Shown one piece after another: positions 1-5,154 of a stretch of DNA of 5,699 nt (position 1 is the first letter of the stretch; every line of letters begins with the position of its first letter). The notes under the pieces are model-generated. The model was not told where the DNA came from. It searched no databases and saw nothing but the letters and a program-made list of their open reading frames with translations. A program made the position numbers and the translations under genes. The DNA comes from Verrucomicrobiota bacterium (GTDB taxonomy: Bacteria; Verrucomicrobiota; Verrucomicrobiia; Limisphaerales; AV2). The stretch is from the NCBI GenBank assembly GCA_003219345.1, contig QHOP01000238.1:1-5699 (forward strand), read 5' to 3'.

Positions 1-110
1 ATGGCCTGCTCGGCGTTGTCGTAAGAGACAACCTCGTGACCGCGCTCCGCCAGCACTTTGGCCAACAGGCACTGACTCTTCATGTCGCCTTCTACAATCA
101 ACGTCTTCAT
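1..110 (-). CDS. Response regulator receiver domain, N-terminal 36 residues (truncated by window edge)
   Basis: The gene starts at ATG 110-108 and runs off the left edge, so only the first 36 residues are visible. They begin MKTLIVEGDMKSQCLLAKVL and continue to a second beta strand around HEVVSYDNAEQA. This is the beta1-alpha1-beta2 start of a CheY-like receiver, which would take a phosphoryl group from a histidine kinase or HPt protein. The phospho-acceptor Asp lies outside the window. An oddity is that the acidic pocket reads E7-G8-D9 instead of the usual E-D-D; G8 is at the place of CheY Asp13, a Mg2+ ligand, so phosphorylation may be weakened. GGAAAAG ends about five bases before the ATG as a weak ribosome site. 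The ATG overlaps by ATGA with the stop of an upstream open frame that looks like a decayed HPt segment. Whether an output domain follows cannot be seen. Confidence 0.85.
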   Translation of the reverse strand, partial: MKTLIVEGDMKSQCLLAKVLAERGHEVVSYDNAEQA

Positions 111-269
111 CTTGTCTTTTCCGCCATCAGCGCATCGTTCATCGCGTGAAACTCAGGTCCCATCTTTCTCCAGCAACCGCTCCGCTTCACCCCCGTTTTC
201 AGCAAATTGCCTGCCTGCCCGCCCGCGGCTTGTAAATTCTGTGGCGCGCTCCGTCGCGACGGAAAAGTG
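107..269 (-). pseudogene. Possible frame-broken HPt-like phosphotransfer remnant upstream of the receiver gene
   Basis: Two minus-strand frames each give half of something resembling the C-terminal helices of an HPt domain. One frame reads GRAGRQFAENGGEAERLLEK over roughly 165-225, continues with DGT and then stops at TGA 155-153. The next frame reads MGPEFHAMNDALMAEKTR over about 109-163 and ends at TGA 109-107, overlapping the receiver ATG by four bases. Joined by a one-base shift near 163-168 they read as one amphipathic helical stretch. Genes for HPt domains and receivers are often adjacent, and the overlap fits that. The central HPt His motif (H-x-L-K-G) is not visible in any frame, so this would be a dead remnant. 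The alternative is that the resemblance is fortuitous and this is plain intergenic DNA. A longer frame reaching back to 538 exists but looks arginine-rich and unprotein-like. Confidence 0.33.
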
Positions 270-684
270 AAATCCCCTCGACAACCAAACCCGACGGCCG
301 CGACCCCGGCAGCATAGCTCACTCGTTCCAACCGGCGCAAGGCCGCCTTTTCATCCGCTTCGTCGCTTCGCGGCTCCGGAAAACCGCGATAAAATGTCAA
401 CACCCACTGGCGCACAAATCTGAGACACCGCGTCCAGGAAGTGTTCATCCAATCAAAGCGCGAACGGATGAAGCCCGGGAAACGAAGTCCCGCCCCGCTG
501 CATTTTGCGTTTCCGACAAATCGAAGGTCCAGGAGCATCTTTGATTCCAGCGGATGACGCCGCCAAATGTCCGGGCTGACCGCGGCAACCTGCCGTTGAC
601 CAATCCCGGCGCATGATCGAGCTCGCGCGGCCTTCCCACGCTGTTCCCTGTGAACGGCGGCAAAGGCCCGCAGCGGGTTATCCC
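270..684. other. Intergenic stretch with no supportable gene
   Basis: Between the possible HPt remnant and the pilin-operon terminator I find no convincing coding region. Frames that cross it are rich in Arg, Trp and Cys and lack a ribosome site. Small dyads are present, for example CCCGC-A-GCGGG at 667-677 and CGGGA/TCCCG arms around 478-495, but they are short and not clearly functional. A promoter for the receiver gene at 110 could lie here; I could not identify one with confidence. Confidence 0.5.
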
Positions 685-716
685 AAAAAAAAACAGCGCA
701 GGTGTTGCCTGCGCTG
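685..716 (-). terminator. Intrinsic (Rho-independent) terminator of the pilin operon
   Basis: Read on the minus strand, arms CAGCGCAGG (716-708) and CCTGCGCTG (702-694) form a perfect nine-base-pair, GC-rich stem with a five-base loop (CAACA), followed at once by nine T residues (693-685). It lies 35 bases past the stop codon of the PilX-like gene at 752, so it ends that operon. On the plus strand there is no T run after the stem, so the terminator is one-directional. Confidence 0.93.
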
Positions 717-751
717 ATGAGAGACGATTTCCAATGTCCCGCCTGGATCGT

Positions 752-2137
752 TCAGATTTCGTTCCAGGACGTGATGACGTAGTTCCGATTCGGCCCGAAA
801 CGTTTGAGCGCTTCGTCATAATGGACGTTGAAATGGCCCTGCATTGACAGGCTGCCGACCACGAAACAACCAACGAAGTCGTATGTGTTATTGCCGCCGC
901 CATTGAGCTTTAAGTCGGCTTGCGGCGCATAGATGGTTCCGGTGTAGGTGGCGTTGGCGCTGTACGTGATGCTCGTGACGCTCGGCAGTCCATAATACTG
1001 GAAGTTCCACGAATGCCCTCCGCTGGTGCCAGCCCCTGTGCCCATATTCACGGATTGTCCTGAGCCGGTCGCGGTGCCGTTGTAAATCTTGATCGTCGCA
1101 TTTGTTCCGAGAACGATTCCCGTCAAATCCGCGTTCCCTGGCACGTATAACACAACATTGGCGCCCGGGCTGACATAGAGGCTTCCGCTTAATGTGCTGA
1201 ACTGGTAACGGCCGCCGGTGCCCAATGATGCGTCGCCCGACACGACATTATTGTAGGTGGTTCCATTGACTGTCATCGGGCCTGAAGGACCTAAAGACCC
1301 GCTCGTAAACGGAACCTGCGCATTACCGAACTGCACGTTCATGTCATCGGAGAAATGGCCGGTTTCTATGCCCCTATTGTGTCCATCCACCCAGAGCGAA
1401 TCGCCCACCGACCCCTGTGGGCCCAGAACGACGCTGCCGCCCGGTCCGGTGTGAATGTGGCCTTTAATGTTGGCATTCCCAACATTGAACGCATTCGTGA
1501 GCCCTGAAACGGTCGCCAAATCACCGTTATCATTGGCCTTGCTGGCGACGTATAGACCGTTGGAGCTGTACTTTGGATCCATCGAATCGAAGCTGTCAAC
1601 GTTCACGTTGTTCCCGTTCATGTTGATGAAACCCAACGAGGTAGGGCCGCCTAACAAGGGGGTGTTCGTGACCGTGACCTGGACGGTTCTGGTGGCAAAC
1701 GACGGACCCTCCCCGCTCGTTCCCACTGCCCCCAGGAGCATCCCATAAAACGTTGGGAACGATGCCGGCATGGGGACCGAGGCGGCGCAGGTAATCACCG
1801 GTTGCGCAGGCGCGACTCCGGGCTTGATGCTCACGAAGTATTGGCTGCTGTCGGGGAAAGTTCGCTGCCTGGAATACAGCCCGCCAGAGTTAGTCCAGCC
1901 ATTGGCGGACAGGTTCATGTTGGTGGTGCCGGCGTAGCGAAGTTGGGTGAGGGCTTCCTCGACCCCGGCCTCGGTGACGGGAATCGCGGTGTTCCAGGCC
2001 AGCGAACGGAACGTGGCTTGACTCTCGAATTTGACCATCGTTAGATAAGTGGCCAGCCCCAGTCCGATGATGGAGATCGCCCCGAGCGTCACCAGTAACA
2101 CACTGGCTTTGGGTTTGATGTTTGTTTTTAGTTTCAT
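752..2137 (-). CDS. PilX-like pilus assembly / pseudopilin-associated protein, 461 aa
   Basis: A short basic leader (MKLKTNIKPK) is followed by a hydrophobic segment at about 12-34 and then by AWNTAIPVTEAGVEEALTQL at 48-66. This is the usual N-terminal pattern of PilX-type minor pilins. Cleavage after A11 is plausible, but there is no Glu at +5, as is common for PilX. The rest, about 150-461, is Gly/Asn/Ser/Thr-rich with many short beta-like repeats. It ends in a block containing YTGTIYAPQADLKLNGGG and VHYDEAL (about 438-444), a C-terminal arrangement I associate with long PilX-like proteins of Verrucomicrobia and similar bacteria. Typical PilX is under 200 residues, so the C-terminal half is an added extracellular domain, perhaps a beta-solenoid. 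It probably sits at the inner membrane or pilus tip. It is the last gene of the operon, 30 bases after the PilW-like gene and 35 before a terminator. The ATG has no good ribosome site, so translation may depend on the upstream gene. Confidence 0.85.
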   Translation of the reverse strand: MKLKTNIKPKASVLLVTLGAISIIGLGLATYLTMVKFESQATFRSLAWNTAIPVTEAGVEEALTQLRYAGTTNMNLSANGWTNSGGLYSRQRTFPDSSQYFVSIKPGVAPAQPVITCAASVPMPASFPTFYGMLLGAVGTSGEGPSFATRTVQVTVTNTPLLGGPTSLGFINMNGNNVNVDSFDSMDPKYSSNGLYVASKANDNGDLATVSGLTNAFNVGNANIKGHIHTGPGGSVVLGPQGSVGDSLWVDGHNRGIETGHFSDDMNVQFGNAQVPFTSGSLGPSGPMTVNGTTYNNVVSGDASLGTGGRYQFSTLSGSLYVSPGANVVLYVPGNADLTGIVLGTNATIKIYNGTATGSGQSVNMGTGAGTSGGHSWNFQYYGLPSVTSITYSANATYTGTIYAPQADLKLNGGGNNTYDFVGCFVVGSLSMQGHFNVHYDEALKRFGPNRNYVITSWNEI

Positions 2138-2167
2138 GGATTTTCTAGTTCTTTAATGGAGAGATGA

Positions 2168-2686
2168 TTATTGTTTGCGAATGACGACTTTTGCCGACTG
2201 CACGCTTTCGGTATTGCTGAACCTGCCCCTCAGAACGTCCCGCGAGCAGACCCAGGTGAGTTGGATGAGTTTGCAGGTGGCCGGACTGGATGCGGTGTAC
2301 AAATCGTAGGTGCTTGTTTGTGGGCTGCGCTGGAACATGTCGAACTTCAGATAAGTGCAGCCGGTGAGGAGCACTTTCGAGGCGGTTACGCCCGCCTTGG
2401 TTTTGGTCCGGGTAAGAGTTTGACCGGTCGGATTGTTTGTCGTTTGAACGGTCGGATCGTAGGTATAACTGAGGGTGTACGTGTCCTGGGACATCAGGTC
2501 CAGCGCCTGGCGGCTTTTGATATCGAGATCGACATAGTTGCCCAGCGCGGCAAAGCTGCGCGCGCTGAAGAGGCTGACGGCCATGACCGCAGTCAGGATC
2601 ACGGTGCCGATGCCGGTCGCGATCAGGGTCTCGACCAGCGTCATGCCGCGGCAACGTCTCTTAGTAGATGTAATCGTGAAGTCCAT
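2168..2686 (-). CDS. PilW/GspJ-like prepilin with N-terminal cleavage/methylation motif, 172 aa
   Basis: The leader MDFTITSTKRRCRG is followed by MTLVETLIATGIG. This is a class III prepilin site, with cleavage expected between G14 and M15 and Glu19 at mature position +5, the residue needed for N-methylation and assembly. A hydrophobic helix covers about 20-44, and FAALGNYVDLDIKSRQALDLMSQD continues it as the amphipathic spine helix. The globular part (about 70-172) has three Cys (110, 138, 147), two of which could form a disulphide. Size and order (after a PilV-like and before a PilX-like gene) point to a PilW-like minor pilin; GspJ of a type II secretion system is the alternative. The ATG at 2686 lies inside the upstream gene, giving a 26-base overlap, so the two are probably translationally coupled. 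The internal Met15 cannot be the start because it would remove the processing site. Confidence 0.85.
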   Translation of the reverse strand: MDFTITSTKRRCRGMTLVETLIATGIGTVILTAVMAVSLFSARSFAALGNYVDLDIKSRQALDLMSQDTYTLSYTYDPTVQTTNNPTGQTLTRTKTKAGVTASKVLLTGCTYLKFDMFQRSPQTSTYDLYTASSPATCKLIQLTWVCSRDVLRGRFSNTESVQSAKVVIRKQ

Positions 2687-3131
2687 ACTGCGAGACGTAG
2701 GTATACATGGTGCGCGTGCGTTGAAGGTTCCCCGATTGCCAATTGACCGTCACGGTCACCAGTTGAAGATCGTTGCTATAAGCTTCTGTGAATCCGCTTG
2801 GGCCGAGGGTCATCGTTCCGATATAAGCCGTGCCCAGTGTATTTTGAGTTCCCTCGGGATAAAAATAGTTTGTGAAGCTTTGAGGGATAAAACCGGCGGT
2901 ATTGATTTGTGGCCACGTATAGAGGCGGATGACCTCCATTTTTTCCTCCAGAATCTGTGTGGCACGGAGATTCTCGCGCCCGGTCTTCACAATCGCGAAG
3001 CCCTGGAGCATTCCCAGATACAAGGTGACGAACACCACCCCAACGACCGCCACCGCGACCAACACCTCCATCACAGTGTAGGCGCGCCGCAACGCGTCCG
3101 TTCTTCGTTGATTTGAAGTTTTTAAATTCAT
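2661..3131 (-). CDS. PilV/GspI-like prepilin, 156 aa
   Basis: The chosen ATG at 3131 gives a basic leader MNLKTSNQRRTDALRRA, then YTVMEVLVAVAVVGVVFVTL. Cleavage is expected after A17 (Ala instead of the usual Gly) with Glu22 at +5. The following helix carries GRENLRATQILEEKMEVIRL (51-70), a pattern typical of PilV/GspI-like minor pilins. The remainder is a small beta-rich domain ending YGLHDYIY. A GTG start at 3158 would add nine residues, but AAAAGG sits five bases before the ATG and supports the shorter form. It is the first gene of the operon, and its 3' end overlaps the start of the PilW-like gene. No major pilin, ATPase or prepilin peptidase lies next to it, so the machine it serves is encoded elsewhere. 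The function as a minor (pseudo)pilin is firm; the choice between type IV pilus and type II secretion is not. Confidence 0.84.
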   Translation of the reverse strand: MNLKTSNQRRTDALRRAYTVMEVLVAVAVVGVVFVTLYLGMLQGFAIVKTGRENLRATQILEEKMEVIRLYTWPQINTAGFIPQSFTNYFYPEGTQNTLGTAYIGTMTLGPSGFTEAYSNDLQLVTVTVNWQSGNLQRTRTMYTYVSQYGLHDYIY

Positions 3132-3136
3132 CGGAA

Positions 3137-3142
3137 CCTTTT
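3137..3142 (-). promoter_or_regulatory. Ribosome binding site that decides the PilV-like start
   Basis: AAAAGG on the minus strand ends five bases before ATG 3131-3129. No comparable purine block precedes the alternative GTG at 3158, so the ATG is preferred. Confidence 0.6.
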
Positions 3143-3255
3143 CAGTTCTTCGCCCCACTTTAGCAACTGGATTGCCGAGCTGAATTTGAGAAACGCTCCT
3201 TGTGGGCTAGTGCCTTCAGAACATGCTTGTTGGATGGTTGTTAGACCAGGACAAA

Positions 3256-3271
3256 GGCGCGGTGCCGCGTC
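3256..3271. repeat. GC-rich inverted repeat in the pilin operon upstream region
   Basis: The arms CGCGG and CCGCG around a TG centre extend outward by one G-T wobble and one G-C pair. In RNA this would be a compact hairpin in the leader of the pilin operon. There is no T run after it, so it is not a terminator. It is the member of the dyad cluster nearest the pilin operon. Confidence 0.4.
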
Positions 3272-3284
3272 CGAGAACTATTAT

Positions 3285-3316
3285 GGCCCTAGTCACTAGG
3301 GCCGAATGGACTTAGT
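3285..3316. promoter_or_regulatory. 19-base palindrome plus a third related half-site, candidate operator
   Basis: GGCCCTAGT-C-ACTAGGGCC (3285-3303) is a perfect palindrome with nine-base arms and a single central base. Four bases further on, GGACTTAGT (3308-3316) matches the left arm at seven of nine positions, in the same orientation, so the nine-mer GG-M-C-Y-TAGT occurs three times in 32 bases. This spacing fits a dimeric DNA-binding protein with an accessory half-site. On the minus strand CATAAT (3285-3280) follows directly and resembles a -10 box, which would put the palindrome in the spacer of a promoter for the pilin operon, about 150 bases before its first ATG. No good -35 box is visible. 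A structured leader RNA is the alternative. Confidence 0.5.
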
Positions 3317-3529
3317 TCCTGGCATCTCAAATTTGAAAATGCCTGTGTGAGACTGGCGCTTGACTCGGAGCTTGTCCAAGGTGTTGCTCAGGCGCGTATT
3401 AACGGTCTTTTCGCTCAGGCCAGCTAGAGAGGATTCCCTGGGTAATCCTGTCTTCAGCACCTACTGCAAGGACTCGTCTGCTGTCCGGATACCTAGCCGA
3501 GTTTTTTCTTTCGTGGACAGCGTGTCCGC
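3296..3529 (-). pseudogene. Remnant of a LuxR/NarL-type helix-turn-helix regulator, C-terminal end, with in-frame stop
   Basis: The minus-strand frame from about 3460 to 3296 contains LSEKTVNTRLSNTLDKL followed by RVKRQSHTGIF. This is the recognition helix and last helix of a GerE/LuxR DNA-binding domain (family pattern LSEKTV-x5-SNIL-x-KL-x-V-x-RR-x-Q-A). In the same frame, upstream, LSTKEKTRL (about 3494-3520) could be the start of the HTH, but a TAG at 3463-3461 separates the two. The stretch between them is about ten residues longer than in a normal domain and lacks a clear N-K-E-I-A scaffold helix. No receiver domain can be found upstream. I infer a decayed regulator gene. The stop at 3298-3296 falls inside the 19-base palindrome. 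The fragment is too short to say which signal it answered. Confidence 0.62.
3321..3343. repeat. Imperfect inverted repeat next to the palindrome
   Basis: GGCAT and ATGCC arms enclose the perfect ten-base palindrome TCAAATTTGA, with one extra base on the left side and two on the right. It lies five bases from the third half-site and forms a continuous structured block with it. The same bases encode part of the LuxR-like remnant tail on the minus strand, so the symmetry may be partly accidental. Confidence 0.4.
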
Positions 3530-3764
3530 GTCTTTGACACGCTTGCAAGACTCGCGCGGCGTTGCCGAGGGGTAAGAATAGACTGGTTGAGCTGGGGCGC
3601 GCGTGGAGGCATCACAGTCCTGGTTGCACGTGCTCCGACTTGGGAAGAACAACGGCCAATGGGTGGGCGAATGCGCCGTGATCTGCTCCCCTCCTTCGAA
3701 CGGGCTGGGGTGGGTTCAGGGCGGCGGAACAGCGCAGTGGCCTATCAAACTCACTCTCGGTCCT

Positions 3765-3833
3765 CAGCGCACGGTGAGAGTGGCGAGTGGGTTTGAGTTT
3801 GTCCAGGATATTGCCAGGAGTAACAGTTTGATG
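3765..3833 (-). pseudogene. Second, shorter LuxR-type HTH remnant
   Basis: On the minus strand QTVTPGNILDKLKPTRHSHR resembles the last two helices of a LuxR HTH and also the remnant at 3296-3529. Over 33 bases starting at GGACAA the two copies match at 23 positions by my hand alignment, with shared peptide features DKL and R-x-SH. The part before it appears to have lost residues compared with TVNTRLSN. It may be a second dead copy of the same regulator type, or a piece duplicated from it. It is too short to be a gene, and a chance resemblance cannot be ruled out. Confidence 0.4.
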
Positions 3834-3940
3834 CCGTGGAGAAAAATGCGCCATCACCACAAGTCCAGGGGCGACAGAAGTGGGGCCAAAGAGAACGCCA
3901 CTCGTTGGGGTTGCCCTCGTCCTGGAAGAGCCTTGAAACT

Positions 3941-3976
3941 GACGAGGACGAGAACGAGAACGACGACGAGGAGGAG
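3941..3976. repeat. Degenerate GACGAG hexamer tract
   Basis: Six consecutive hexamers, GACGAG, GACGAG, AACGAG, AACGAC, GACGAG and GAGGAG, form a purine-rich low-complexity run. Antisense frames through it give strings of Val/Leu or Ser, which is a by-product of the repeat. Similar tracts occur between genes in Verrucomicrobia to my recollection; function unknown, possibly slipped-strand expansion. Confidence 0.6.
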
Positions 3977-4105
3977 CGAAATTCCACGACCAGCTTCGCA
4001 TTTTTTCAAGCACTTACGTCGGGCCTTAGAGCAGCCCTGCCATGCGTCTGAGCTCAAGGAACCGCGGTTGCGAGGTTGATTCTTTGGAGCTACTATCAAC
4101 CTGAA

Positions 4106-4480
4106 ATGCCAGCGATAGGTACAAAAAGGATACTCATTATTGAGGATGACACCGTCACGCTGCGTGCCCTGGCTCAGATGGTCCAAAATGCCGGTTACCT
4201 CGCAATCATCGCCAAGGACGGCGCGGAAGCGATAAAAAATTTTGAATCGGACGTCCCCGACTTAATGCTGGTGGACATCAATTTAGCGGGCGAGACGTTC
4301 GGTCAGCAACTGGACGGCTTGGGGGTGATCGATTGGTTGAACCATAACCATCCGGCCCTCCCAATCAAATACATCATTGTTTCGTGTGATGATCCGCAGA
4401 AATATCAAGGCCGCGCTGCTGCGATTGGGGCCTTATCCTTCATTCGCAAGCCGGTTGAAAAAGATTCCCTTCTCGCCTAA
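4106..4480 (+). CDS. Single-domain response regulator (CheY-like receiver), 124 aa, probably shortened by a stop codon
   Basis: The start MPAIGTKRILIIEDD leads into a full receiver fold. It has acidic-pocket residues E13 and D14, phospho-acceptor D57 in LMLVDINLAG, a switch Ser at S93 (YIIVSCDD) and K115-P116 at the end of beta5. There is no output domain, so it should act by protein contact or as a phosphate relay or sink. The loop between D57 and alpha3 (GETFGQQLDGLG) is longer than usual. The protein ends at LLA-TAA (4478-4480), inside the last helix. The same frame goes on as IRRAIGDPLDPG to a second TAA at 4517-4519, which completes a normal alpha5, so a CAA or similar codon may have become TAA. 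An upstream TTG at 4076 would add ten unlike residues and is less likely. No strong ribosome site precedes the ATG; GGAG is 16 bases away. It is convergent with the two-component pair on the right. Confidence 0.82.
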   Translation: MPAIGTKRILIIEDDTVTLRALAQMVQNAGYLAIIAKDGAEAIKNFESDVPDLMLVDINLAGETFGQQLDGLGVIDWLNHNHPALPIKYIIVSCDDPQKYQGRAAAIGALSFIRKPVEKDSLLA

Positions 4481-4515
4481 ATCAGAAGAGCCATCGGAGA
4501 CCCGCTCGACCCTGG

Positions 4516-5154
4516 TTAACCCTTTGCCCCCGGCCTCGTCCCTCCGGAATCAAGGTATTGGTCCAACTGCGGCTTGACCACTTGCTCGTAACACTCGGGA
4601 CAGATGCCGTGGCTGAACCTGGCTTCGGTGTGTTCCGCGACATATTTATCAAGCTGTTGCCAGTAGTTGCGGTCGTCGCGAATTTTTTTGCAGTAGAGAC
4701 AGATGGGCAGCAGCCCTTGCAGCATCTTCACATTCGCCAACGCATCCTCCAGTTCCTTCACGCGGTTGGCCAGCGTGCTCTGCAACTGGACCACGCGTTC
4801 GCCCACCTGCACACGGGCGCGCAGTTCGTCAAAATCGAACGGTTTGATCACGTAGTCGTTGGCCCCGGCTTGCAGGCCGGAGACGATGTCTTGACGAGCG
4901 TCGCGCGACGTTAGAAGGATCAGGTAAGGCGGCTGGTCGGTTTTGATCTGGCGCGCCCGTTGGCAAATTTCCGGCCCGGTGAAGCGAGGCATGTTCCAGT
5001 CCAGAATGGCCAGCGGGATTGTCGGGTCCGTTTGCAGCGCCTGCCAGGCCTGCGCGCCGTCTTCGGCCAGGATCACCTGGTGGCCATCCTTGAGCAGTCC
5101 GGCTTCCAGTACTCGCCGGGAAACCCGGTCGTCTTCGGCAATTAAAATTTTCAC
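4516..5154 (-). CDS. Response regulator with receiver, coiled-coil linker and Cys-pair C-terminal tail, 212 aa
   Basis: The receiver spans residues 1-120, starting (V/M)KILIAEDD, with E7 and D8, phospho-acceptor D52 in ILDWNMP, T82 in LLTSRD and K104-P105 in VIKPFDF. All catalytic residues are present. A helical linker follows (about 118-146, QLQSTLANRVKELEDAL), then LLPICLYCKKIRDD, W165 and HGICPECYEQ. The pairs C152/C155 and C185/C188 suggest a small zinc-ribbon-like or redox-sensing module. This tail recurs after receiver or PAS domains in several phyla; its biochemical role is not established to my knowledge. There is no DNA-binding or GGDEF domain. The GTG at 5154 is chosen because it makes a GTGA overlap with the kinase stop (5153-5151) and gives the standard N-terminus; a GTG at 5175 would add seven residues. 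It is most likely the cognate regulator of the upstream kinase. Confidence 0.88.
   Translation of the reverse strand: MKILIAEDDRVSRRVLEAGLLKDGHQVILAEDGAQAWQALQTDPTIPLAILDWNMPRFTGPEICQRARQIKTDQPPYLILLTSRDARQDIVSGLQAGANDYVIKPFDFDELRARVQVGERVVQLQSTLANRVKELEDALANVKMLQGLLPICLYCKKIRDDRNYWQQLDKYVAEHTEARFSHGICPECYEQVVKPQLDQYLDSGGTRPGAKG

Larger units (their letters stand above)
3530..4105. other. Gene-poor intergenic region upstream of the single-domain receiver
   Basis: Apart from the short LuxR-like remnant and the hexamer tract listed separately, I see no gene here. Frames on both strands reach 100-158 codons but are rich in Arg, Ser and Pro, have no ribosome site, and overlap one another, as expected of GC-rich non-coding DNA. 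A stem with CACTCTC/GAGAGTG arms lies near 3752-3783, with a 17-base loop and no T run. A promoter for the receiver at 4106 should lie at the right end, but no clear -35/-10 pair was found. Confidence 0.5.

Noticed and set aside
107..538. Open frame of 143 codons on the minus strand ending at the receiver start
   Set aside because: The upstream two thirds are Arg/Phe/Cys-rich without a recognisable fold or ribosome site. Only the last part was kept, as a possible HPt remnant that needs a frame change.
445..903. 152-codon frame on the minus strand
   Set aside because: It overlaps the end of the PilX-like gene and runs through the terminator in the wrong frame; no family resemblance.
2171..2746. 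Long plus-strand frame opposite the PilW-like gene
   Set aside because: It lies antisense to two well-supported prepilin genes and is explained by their codon use in GC-rich DNA.
2538..3116. Plus-strand frame of 192 codons opposite the PilV-like gene
   Set aside because: Antisense shadow: the prepilin motifs are on the minus strand and there is no ribosome site for this frame.
3256..3343. c-di-GMP (GEMM) riboswitch ahead of the pilin genes
   Set aside because: The conserved GEMM core sequences and receptor features are not present; only the general position fits.
3520..3542. GCGTGTC/GACACGC stem as a terminator
   Set aside because: The stem is perfect over seven pairs but has no T run after it on either strand, and it sits within remnant coding DNA.
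3603..4079. Plus-strand frame of 158 codons
   Set aside because: It shows low-complexity Arg/Thr runs from the hexamer tract and no domain, and it competes with several equally long frames on both strands.
3854..4186. Minus-strand frame with a Val/Leu-rich stretch that looks like a membrane helix
   Set aside because: The VVVLVLVLV run is just the antisense reading of the GACGAG repeat, and the frame overlaps the receiver gene start.
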